From Traorella massiliensis (GTDB taxonomy: Bacteria; Bacillota_I; Bacilli_A; Erysipelotrichales; Erysipelotrichaceae): a DNA stretch of 64,000 bases. The notes under the pieces were generated by a model, which saw only the letters and a program-made list of their open reading frames with translations, did no database searches and was not told the DNA's origin. Each line of letters begins with the position of its first letter. Position 1 is the stretch's first letter. Made by a program: the position numbers and the translations under genes. Shown piece after piece: positions 7,772 to 14,244 of the stretch. The stretch lies in NCBI RefSeq assembly GCF_900104665.1, contig NZ_LT629967.1:38455-102454 (forward strand), given 5' to 3'.

Positions 7772-8016
7772 CCCTACGGGAGAACACCCCGTAAACGCAA
7801 AATGCAGGCGTGAGATTTACTCGCCCTTTTCGGTCGTGTAAAACCACCCCTGCGGTCAGAAAAATCATTCCGATTTTTCCGACTGCGTTTACAGGGTGTA
7901 ACACACTACACTTTGCCCTGCAAAGTCGTGTGCCAGACGTTCCCTCTGGACTCCCTTAAGGCAGGGCTGTGCCCTGCTATCCTACGCCTTACGGCTTCGG
8001 ATAAAAGAATGGCGGC

Positions 8017-8082
8017 ATGACGGTGACGGCTCTTGCGAGGGGGGTATCCCAAAAACACCGTCATCATCGACATGACCGTCAT
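8017..8082 (-). repeat. Origin-like module, copy C (inverted, most diverged)
   Basis: Read on the minus strand: ATGACGGTCATG, GATGATGACGGTG, TTTTTGGGATACCCCCC, then CGTCACCGTCAT. It keeps the GGGATACCC core but differs from the others in the flanking GTGACAG parts. Confidence 0.65.
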
Positions 8083-8095
8083 GCAGGGGGTGAGG

Positions 8096-8160
8096 GTGAC
8101 AGTTGCGGCAGTCGGCAGGGGGTATCCCAAAACTGCTGTCACCACCGTCACCGCTGTCAC
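8096..8160 (-). repeat. Origin-like module, copy D (inverted)
   Basis: Read on the minus strand: GTGACAGCGGTGACGGTGG, TGACAGCAG, TTTTGGGATACCCCC, ending AACTGTCAC. It is nearly identical to copies A and B over the first 25 bases. Confidence 0.7.
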
Positions 8161-8203
8161 CCCAAAGGACGGTCACCCGCCGAAAGAAAGGAGGAATCCG
8201 CCT

Positions 8204-9169
8204 ATGCCTTATGCAATCCTGCGTTTCCAGAAACGAAAAGCGGGCGGCGTTGCGGCTTGTGAACGCCACAACGAGCGGAAGAAAGAAGCCTACAAAAGCA
8301 ACCCAGATATAGATATGGAACGCTCTAAAAACAATTACCATCTCATAGCACCACCAAAGTACACCTACAAGAAAGAGATTAACCGCATGGTAGCCGAAGC
8401 GGGGTGCAGGACAAGGAAAGACAGCGTGATGATGGTGGAAACGCTCATCACAGCTTCACCAGAATTTATGAACCAGTTACCGCCCGAAGAACAAAAAGCG
8501 TATTTCCAGACGGCTCTTGACTTCATTTCGGAGCGTGTTGGAAAGCAGAATATCCTCTCCGCTGTCGTCCATATGGACGAGAGAACGCCCCATATGCACC
8601 TCTGCTTTGTGCCGATTACGCCAGACAATAAGCTGTCAGCGAAAGCTATCTTAGGCAACCAGAAATCATTATCCGAGTGGCAGACCGCCTACCATGAGCG
8701 GATGTCCTCACGGTGGAATCAGCTTGAACGGGGGCAGTCCTCAATGGAAACCAAGCGGAAACACGTCCCCACATGGCTCTATAAATTAGGCGGCAGGCTT
8801 GATAAACAGTATGAAGAAATCGTGTCTGCCCTATCCGACATCAACGCCTTTAACGCAGGGAAGAAAAGGGATAAAGCGTTAGATTTACTCTCTGCATGGC
8901 TGCCAGACGTGGAGAAATTCTCTAAGGAAATCGGGAAACAGCAGGCGTATATCGACAGTTTGAAAGAGAGAATTGGGCAGGAATCAGACTATGCGGGGCG
9001 TATGCGTGATGAAAAGTACGAGCAGGAACTAAAGGTGCAGAAAGCGAATCAGAAGATATTTGAATTGCAGAGAACCAACGAGCAGATGGGGCGGCTGCTG
9101 TCAAAAATACCGCCCGAAGTGTTGGAAGAATTGCAGAAAAATCATAGAAGCAGAGCGAAAGAAAGGTAG
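8204..9169 (+). CDS. MobV-family relaxase (Mob/Pre)
   Basis: A 321-residue protein starting MPYAILRFQKRKAGGVAACERHN at ATG 8204, behind GAAAGGAGG. The upstream open frame is repeat DNA and not part of the protein. The N-terminal RHN motif (21-23) and the H-x-D-E-R-T-P-H-x-H stretch (H123, H130, H132) are the metal-binding relaxase signature of Mob_Pre enzymes. The C-terminal third is rich in charged residues and likely coiled coil. The enzyme should nick the element's transfer origin, probably in the adjacent repeat block, letting a co-resident conjugative system move the circle. Confidence 0.85.
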   Translation: MPYAILRFQKRKAGGVAACERHNERKKEAYKSNPDIDMERSKNNYHLIAPPKYTYKKEINRMVAEAGCRTRKDSVMMVETLITASPEFMNQLPPEEQKAYFQTALDFISERVGKQNILSAVVHMDERTPHMHLCFVPITPDNKLSAKAILGNQKSLSEWQTAYHERMSSRWNQLERGQSSMETKRKHVPTWLYKLGGRLDKQYEEIVSALSDINAFNAGKKRDKALDLLSAWLPDVEKFSKEIGKQQAYIDSLKERIGQESDYAGRMRDEKYEQELKVQKANQKIFELQRTNEQMGRLLSKIPPEVLEELQKNHRSRAKER

Positions 9170-9177
9170 ATATGTGA

Positions 9178-10032
9178 ATGAAGAAACAGGATTTTAAGGT
9201 GTTAAAGACCAAAGACTTGTACCCGTTCCCCGACAATCCGTTTCATGTGGCAGAAGATGAAACACTGTCAGAGTTAGCGGAAAGCATCAAGGAATTTGGC
9301 ATTGTCACGCCGATAATCACACGCCCGAAAGAGGACGGGGACGGTTATGAAGTGATTGCAGGACAGCGGCGTGTCCGTGCTTCTGAACTTGCAGGGATAA
9401 ATACCGTGCCTGCGTTTGTCCTGCCCTTAGACCGTGACCGAGCCATCATCACCCTTGTAGACAGCAATTTGCAGCGTGAGAATATCCTGCCATCGGAGCG
9501 GGCGTTTGCTTACAAGATGAAATCCGAAGCCATGAAGCGGCAGGGTTTCCGCACAGACTTAACCTCGTCACAAGTTGTGACGAAGTTGCGGACGGACGAC
9601 AAGGTGGCACAGGGCTTCGGCGTGGGCAGGATGACCGTGCAGCGTTTTATCCGCCTGACGGAACTGATACCGCCGATTTTGCAGATGGTGGACGAGGGGA
9701 AAATCGCCCTCACGCCTGCGGTGGAACTGTCCTTCTTGAAGAAAGACGAGCAGGAAAACCTCTTTGCCACGATGGAGAGCGAAGAAGCAACGCCCTCACT
9801 CTCACAGGCACAGCGGATGAAACAGTTAAGCCAGAGCGGGCGGCTTGACATGGATACGATATTTGCGATTATGACGGAGGAAAAGGGCAACCAGAAAGAA
9901 ACCTTGAAAATCAACACAAGCAAGCTGAAAAAATACTTTCCGAAGAACACAACGCCGAAGCAGATGGAGGAAACCATCATCAAACTTTTGGAGCGTGAGT
10001 TGCAGAGGAAACGCAACCGTGACAGCCGCTAA
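9178..10032 (+). CDS. ParB/RepB/Spo0J-type partition protein
   Basis: A 284-residue protein with the ParB N-terminal nuclease-like fold: LYPFPDNPFHVAEDETLSELAESIKEFG, then VTPIITRP and EVIAGQRRVRASE, followed by a central HTH (QGFGVGRMTVQRFIRLTELI). It starts at ATG 9178, eight bases after the relaxase stop, so it is in the same operon. No ParA partner is present, as in many mobilizable elements, where these proteins may act in maintenance or regulation of the excised form. Confidence 0.85.
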   Translation: MKKQDFKVLKTKDLYPFPDNPFHVAEDETLSELAESIKEFGIVTPIITRPKEDGDGYEVIAGQRRVRASELAGINTVPAFVLPLDRDRAIITLVDSNLQRENILPSERAFAYKMKSEAMKRQGFRTDLTSSQVVTKLRTDDKVAQGFGVGRMTVQRFIRLTELIPPILQMVDEGKIALTPAVELSFLKKDEQENLFATMESEEATPSLSQAQRMKQLSQSGRLDMDTIFAIMTEEKGNQKETLKINTSKLKKYFPKNTTPKQMEETIIKLLERELQRKRNRDSR

Positions 10033-10077
10033 TCTTCTTTTTTCGGGAAGTAAATACAGAGAGTTGAGGTATGGAGA

Positions 10078-10308
10078 ATGAGAGAAATCCAGTATGAAAT
10101 CGTAAAGGAAATCGCAGTATTGTCTACGGGCGACAGTGGCTACACAAAGGAAATCAATCTCATTTCATGGAATGGGAAAGAGCCGAAGTATGACATCCGC
10201 AGCTTTTCCCCGAACCGTGAAAAGTGCGGCAAGGGAATCACGCTGAACGCTGATGAAGCGGCGGCACTCCTTAAAGCATTACAGAAAGAATTAAACAGCG
10301 AGGATTAA
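10078..10308 (+). CDS. PC4/YdbC-like ssDNA-binding protein
   Basis: A 76-residue protein, MREIQYEIVKEIAVLSTGDSGYTKEINLISWNG, then KYDIRSFSPNREKCGKGITL and a helix with AAALLKALQKEL. The strand-rich part followed by one helix fits the YdbC/PC4 family, which binds single-stranded nucleic acid as a dimer. Placement between parB and the recombinase gene suggests a role with the element's single-stranded DNA. The stop overlaps the next start (TAATG). Confidence 0.7.
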   Translation: MREIQYEIVKEIAVLSTGDSGYTKEINLISWNGKEPKYDIRSFSPNREKCGKGITLNADEAAALLKALQKELNSED

Positions 10309-10571
10309 TGGTATCTGATTGGCAGGGCGGGGACATTTCCAAACTCTTCCCTGCCCTGTCTGGAAAGGAAGATTTAAGTATGGGCGAGGATAAGAAAGCA
10401 GATAAAAAGAGAAAGCGTATCGTGCCAAAAGCACCAGTGCAGATGATAATCAGCCGTGAATATGTCGGCACACAGACCGTTACAGAAGCGTTTGTCCCGA
10501 TTATCTCCGAGGATATTCGGAAGAAGATTGCCGAGGGCGACACCTTCGACAATGAGGGGCTGTCCGCTTAG
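10308..10571 (+). CDS. Small conserved transposon protein, function unknown
   Basis: The frame gives 87 residues from ATG 10308, which overlaps the previous stop, or 63 residues from ATG 10380, which has a better ribosome binding site (GGAAAGGAAG). The protein is basic in the middle (KKADKKRKRIVPKAP) and ends with ISEDIRKKIAEGDTFDNEGLSA. I do not recognise a domain. It sits directly before the recombinase gene, so it could be a recombination accessory protein, but nothing in the sequence proves this. Confidence 0.6.
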   Translation: MVSDWQGGDISKLFPALSGKEDLSMGEDKKADKKRKRIVPKAPVQMIISREYVGTQTVTEAFVPIISEDIRKKIAEGDTFDNEGLSA

Positions 10572-10625
10572 AATGTACGCAATGGGACATGAAAACAGAT
10601 AGGACAGATACGGAGGTTTTACAGT

Positions 10626-12482
10626 ATGGCAGGAATCAAAGAAGAAAAGAAAATCTATTTAGTCGGCATTTATTGCCGCTTATCTAAAGACGATGGTACG
10701 GATAACGAGAGTGCGAGCATTGCGACACAGAAATCCATCCTCACGGATTATGTGAAAAAGCAGGGATGGCACATAGCAAAAACGTATGTGGACGATGGTT
10801 ATTCTGGTACAAATTTCCAAAGACCAAGTTTCCAGAATATGATAAAAGACATTGAAAGCGGTCTGATAAACTGCGTGATTACGAAAGATTTATCCCGTCT
10901 GGGGAGAAACTATCTTGATTGTGGGTTATATCTGGAAGTTTTCTTCCCAGAGCATAACGTGAGGTATATAGCGGTCAATGACGGCGTAGATACCTTGAAT
11001 AAATCTGCTATGGACATCACGCCTTTCCGCAACATTTTAAACGAAATGTATGCCGCTGACATATCTGTTAAGATAAAATCGGCATATCGGGCGAGGTTTC
11101 AACAGGGGAAATTCATGGGAACTACCGCCCCTTATGGCTATATCAAAGACCCTGCCGACCACAACCATCTGCTGATAGATGATAAAGTGGCACATGTTGT
11201 AAAAGAGATATTCGACCTTGCATTAAAAGGGAATGGAGTTGCCAAAATTTGCAGACATCTTAATAAACAGCATATCCTACGCCCTGCCGCTTATGCGGCG
11301 GAGCGTGGCGAAACAGGCTTTGAACGTCATTTTGAGGGGAACGAGGACAAACGCTATATTTGGAGTGGGAACAGCGTGAGGAGCATTTTAAGAAGCCCGA
11401 TATATGCGGGAAATCTTGTAGGCTACAAACGGATTGCCGCCAATATGAAAAGCAAGAAACGCCCCTCTAAGCTGCCCGAAGAATGGGAAGTGATACCCAA
11501 TACCCATGAGGGAATAGTCACGCAGGAGGAATTTGATATTGTCCAACAGCTTATTACAAGTCGTAGGCTTCCACAGAACAAGGGAGGATTTGTAAATATT
11601 TTTGCAGGCGTTATCAAGTGTGTGGACTGCGGATGTGCTCTGCGGGCAATGAACGTACACAGGAGGAAACGCCCAGAGATTATCGACTGTGTACAGTATT
11701 CATGTAATAATTATGCAAGAAACGGAAGAAGCGAGTGTAGTGCCCACAATATAGAAGCAAGGGATTTATTCAATGCCGTTCTTGCCGACATCAACTGTTT
11801 TGCGGATATGGCAGTGAATGATGAAAAGGCGGTCAGGGCCATAGAAAAGCGGCTCACGGAAACAGACCAGAGCAGGGCGAAAGCATTAGAGAAAGAACGT
11901 AAGAAGCTGAACAAACGCCTTGCGGAACTGGACAGGCTGTTTTCCTCTCTCTACGAGGATAAGGTCATGGAGCGTATTACCGAGCGGAATTTTGAGATGA
12001 TGTCGGGGAAATACCAGAAAGAGCAGCTTGAAATTGAAGCAAGGCTGAAAGAGGTGACGGAAACTCTTAATGAAAGCTACGAGAAATCACGGGGAATCCG
12101 TGACTTCCTCGCCCTTATCCGAAATTATCAAGGCTTAAAAGAACTGGATGCAACAGTTATAAACGCACTCATAGACAAGATACTTGTTTCGGAGCGTGAG
12201 AAGATGGCAGACGGAACAGTGAAGCAGGAAATCAAGATTTACTATAAATTCATCGGCTTTGTCGATGAATTACATATCATACCTACAAAACGGTGGGCAG
12301 CAATGCCCGCTAAAAATTGTACGGTGTGCGGCGTTGAATATGTCCCGGGCTCTGGTGCATCAAGGTATTGTCCTGCTTGTGCCAAGAAGATACGGAGGGA
12401 GAAATCAAACGAGAGCAAACGCAGGAGCAGAGAACAGAAAAGGATAGCATGTATGAACTGTCCGCAAAAAATGACCGACTGA
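10626..12482 (+). CDS. Large serine recombinase (TndX/TnpX type)
   Basis: A 618-residue site-specific recombinase. The N-terminal resolvase domain has the catalytic serine at residue 20 (YCRLSKDDG) and the TKDLSRLGRN motif. The recombinase domain follows, then a zinc-ribbon region (CVDCGCALRA), a long coiled coil (roughly 410-500) and a C-terminal second cysteine cluster (CTVCGVEY, CPACAKK). It should cut at a GA dinucleotide and integrate or excise the element as a circle. The stop at 12480-12482 lies 39 bases from the right junction, the usual position. The right subterminal inverted repeat is inside its 3' end. Confidence 0.92.
   Translation: MAGIKEEKKIYLVGIYCRLSKDDGTDNESASIATQKSILTDYVKKQGWHIAKTYVDDGYSGTNFQRPSFQNMIKDIESGLINCVITKDLSRLGRNYLDCGLYLEVFFPEHNVRYIAVNDGVDTLNKSAMDITPFRNILNEMYAADISVKIKSAYRARFQQGKFMGTTAPYGYIKDPADHNHLLIDDKVAHVVKEIFDLALKGNGVAKICRHLNKQHILRPAAYAAERGETGFERHFEGNEDKRYIWSGNSVRSILRSPIYAGNLVGYKRIAANMKSKKRPSKLPEEWEVIPNTHEGIVTQEEFDIVQQLITSRRLPQNKGGFVNIFAGVIKCVDCGCALRAMNVHRRKRPEIIDCVQYSCNNYARNGRSECSAHNIEARDLFNAVLADINCFADMAVNDEKAVRAIEKRLTETDQSRAKALEKERKKLNKRLAELDRLFSSLYEDKVMERITERNFEMMSGKYQKEQLEIEARLKEVTETLNESYEKSRGIRDFLALIRNYQGLKELDATVINALIDKILVSEREKMADGTVKQEIKIYYKFIGFVDELHIIPTKRWAAMPAKNCTVCGVEYVPGSGASRYCPACAKKIRREKSNESKRRSREQKRIACMNCPQKMTD
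12459..12469 (-). repeat. Right subterminal inverted repeat of the element
   Basis: TGTCCGCAAAA is the exact reverse complement of 1491-1501. It lies inside the last codons of the serine recombinase gene, 52 bases from the right junction, so the spacing to the two ends is not symmetric. Confidence 0.55.
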
Positions 12483-12517
12483 ATTTGTACGTGGATTATT
12501 TAAGTATCAGTATGGCA

Positions 12518-12521
12518 TGAT
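12518..12521. other. Right attachment junction (attR core TGAT)
   Basis: TGAT at 12518-12521 matches the left junction. From 12522 the frame reads TTRKKYENEK and continues into the HAD C-terminus, in phase with the left flank, so a crossover here would rebuild the uninterrupted gene. Confidence 0.8.
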
Positions 12522-12905
12522 ACCACCAGAAAAAAATATGAAAATGAAAAAGTGATACATCTTCAATATTATCCTTATAAAGAATCACAAAACAATGATT
12601 TAGATAAGATATTTATGAAATCTAAAGTTACTCATTTAAATATTTCTCATGAAATCACACAAGAAAATACCGATAAAGGCAGTGCTATTTTAAAAGTTGC
12701 GGAATACTATGGCTATAATCGTGAGAACACCGTAGCTTTTGGAGATGGTGAAAATGATATAACAATGTTGAAAAATGCTCAAATCGGTATTGCGATGGGA
12801 AATGCATGTCAACAATGTCTGGATGTTGCTGATTATGTAACAGAGAGAATTGAAGATGATGGATTATATAATGCCTGTAAGCATTTTAAGTGGATCGAAT
12901 CTTAA
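12522..12905 (+). pseudogene. 3' part of the interrupted tandem HAD gene
   Basis: The frame reads TTRKKYENEKVIHLQYYPYK and on to motif IV VAFGDGENDITML with GIAMGNACQQ, ending at TAA 12903-12905. It is the C-terminal 127 residues of the second HAD unit begun at 335. No good ribosome binding site precedes it; a GTG at 12552 could start a 117-residue fragment, but it would lack the nucleophile motif. Confidence 0.85.
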
Positions 12906-12928
12906 ATCAAACCTATTATTTTTGTCAA

Positions 12929-12956
12929 AAAAAGGTGATCATAAAATCACCTTTTT
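12929..12956. terminator. Bidirectional terminator between HAD remnant and MazG-like gene
   Basis: AAAAAGGTGAT (12929-12939) pairs with ATCACCTTTTT (12946-12956), with A and T runs on both sides, between convergent genes. Confidence 0.85.
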
Positions 12957-12992
12957 AATATAATCAAAAGTTTTTCAGACCTGTAAAGTAAT

Positions 12993-13340
12993 TTACTTCA
13001 CATAGTCAGTTTCATCATTTCTATTCATTGATTTTTCTTTTTCAAAGCCATCAGGATACCTTTGCGCAAGCTTATCCAGATTCATTTGAAAAATACTTTC
13101 TAAATCATAATCAAGCGCATAAGCCGTTTCTGCGAGATACCACGCTACATCTCCAAGTTCTTTCGCTAACTTTTCACGATTCAGTTCATGACCCTGTGCC
13201 AAATGTTTTTTCACAAGATCAATCACTTCTCCAGACTCTCCGCAAAGCCCCATAACGCCATTAATCAACACTTCAGATTTTGAGAGTGACGGATTCAGCG
13301 TACGCAACGCCTGTTTTTGATAATCATTTGCTTTCATCAT
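12993..13340 (-). CDS. MazG-like nucleotide pyrophosphohydrolase
   Basis: A roughly 115-residue protein starting MMKANDYQKQALRTLNPSL; the start at 13340 overlaps the end of trxB by 17 bases, and the frame farther upstream is trxB shadow. The motif GLCGESGEVIDLVKK followed by ELGDVAWYLAE is the MazG-type EExxE and D metal site. Such enzymes hydrolyse non-canonical or excess nucleoside triphosphates. It is the last gene of the uvrA-hprK-lgt-trxB run and is translationally coupled to trxB. Confidence 0.85.
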   Translation of the reverse strand: MMKANDYQKQALRTLNPSLSKSEVLINGVMGLCGESGEVIDLVKKHLAQGHELNREKLAKELGDVAWYLAETAYALDYDLESIFQMNLDKLAQRYPDGFEKEKSMNRNDETDYVK

Positions 13341-14244
13341 GCTTTTTAATGTAATGGAAGGCGCTCTGAGCTGCAATTGCCCCATCGCCTGCTGCTGTTA
13401 CCACCTGGCGAATCGTTTTCTTTCGAACATCCCCTGCCGCAAAAATTCCTTCAACAGCCGTCGCCATTTCTTCATCAGTTACAATATAACCATGTTCATC
13501 ACAAATACCCAGATCTTTCGCATAAGATGTAATTGGATCTGAACCTACATATGGGAATACTGCACTTGTTTCCATAACATACTCTTCATTTGTCACAACA
13601 TTTTTTACTCTGATCCCATTCACTCTTTTGCCATCATCCAATATTTCCAAAGGAACGATTTTTTTCATGATTTCAATCTTATCATTCGCATAGGCTTCAT
13701 CCTGAATATTTTTATCCGCACGCAGCTCATTTCTTACCAAAACATTAACTTTGCTTGCAAACTGCGTTAAATAAGAAGCTTCTTCTAAAGCACTGTTTCC
13801 TCCACCGATAACGGTAATCACTTTATTTTTGAAAAATGCACCATCACAAATCGCACAATAGGAAACCCCACGACCTACATTCTTTTCTTCGCCTGGAATA
13901 TTTAACTTACGTTCTAATGTCCCCGTCGCAAGAATCAGTGCCTTACCCGTAATTTTACTATCATCAGTACAGATAACCGTTTTCCCTTCTATCTTGCTGA
14001 CTTCACCAACAATATATTCAGCACCTAAATGAGTCGCATGATTCAATAGATTCATGGCTAGCGTTGTCCCTTCCATTGATTCAATACCTGGATAATTCTC
14101 AATATGTGCTGTCTTCACAAGCTTTCCACCTGGCGCATATGATTCTAACACCGCTACAGACAGACCGCTTCTTGCACCATAAATGGCAGCACTTAGTCCT
14201 GCTGGACCACCACCTACCACAACAAGGTCGAATTGTCGCTCCAT
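13324..14244 (-). CDS. trxB: Thioredoxin reductase
   Basis: A 306-residue flavoprotein with an N-terminal FAD fold GGGPAG (11-16), the redox pair C130-A-I-C133, a second nucleotide-binding GGGNSA and a C-terminal FAD motif FAAGDVR. It uses NADPH to reduce thioredoxin in the cytoplasm. The length is typical. The start follows GAAGGAGGAAAGAG and overlaps the end of the lgt-ppaX fusion by 31 bases, so the two are translationally coupled. Confidence 0.95.
   Translation of the reverse strand: MERQFDLVVVGGGPAGLSAAIYGARSGLSVAVLESYAPGGKLVKTAHIENYPGIESMEGTTLAMNLLNHATHLGAEYIVGEVSKIEGKTVICTDDSKITGKALILATGTLERKLNIPGEEKNVGRGVSYCAICDGAFFKNKVITVIGGGNSALEEASYLTQFASKVNVLVRNELRADKNIQDEAYANDKIEIMKKIVPLEILDDGKRVNGIRVKNVVTNEEYVMETSAVFPYVGSDPITSYAKDLGICDEHGYIVTDEEMATAVEGIFAAGDVRKKTIRQVVTAAGDGAIAAQSAFHYIKKHDESK

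Larger units (their letters stand above)
7680..8203. other. Non-coding origin/oriT-like block between RepA-like ATPase and relaxase
   Basis: This 524-base gap has no convincing gene; open frames in it are shadows of the repeats. With the 3' end of the ATPase gene it carries four copies of a GTGACAG/GGATACCC module, two in each orientation, around a central segment (7772-8016). That segment includes a possible hairpin, AACACCCCGTAAACGC near 7783 against GCGTTTACAGGGTGTT near 7884. Position between a Rep-type ATPase and a relaxase gene suggests replication origin or transfer origin functions. Confidence 0.6.
1481..12521 (+). mobile_element. tet(O)-carrying mobilizable transposon (large serine recombinase, MobV relaxase)
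   Basis: An 11 kb element splits a HAD gene. Its limits were set by joining the flanks: HAD frame to GAT 1478-1480, then ACC ACC AGA from 12522, restores one open frame. TGAT is shared at 1477-1480 and 12518-12521. Cargo in order: tnpV, tet(O), a Cys-rich KTR gene, three sigma-like genes, a RepA-type ATPase, a repeat block, a MobV relaxase, ParB, PC4-like, a small protein and a TndX/TnpX-type recombinase at the right end. There are no type IV secretion genes, so it should need a helper for conjugation. The backbone (4900-12480) is visibly richer in GC than both the host and the tet(O) segment, which suggests a composite history. The layout resembles Tn4451/Tn4453-type mobilizable elements. 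Confidence 0.9.

Noticed and set aside
8033-8203. N-terminal extension of the relaxase frame (57 codons)
   Set aside because: The extension is the repeat block read as protein, and the ATG at 8204 has a strong ribosome binding site and the standard MobV opening.
9178-10032. ParB as evidence of a chromosomal origin or plasmid backbone
   Set aside because: It is alone without ParA, lies in the operon of the relaxase and belongs to the transposon.
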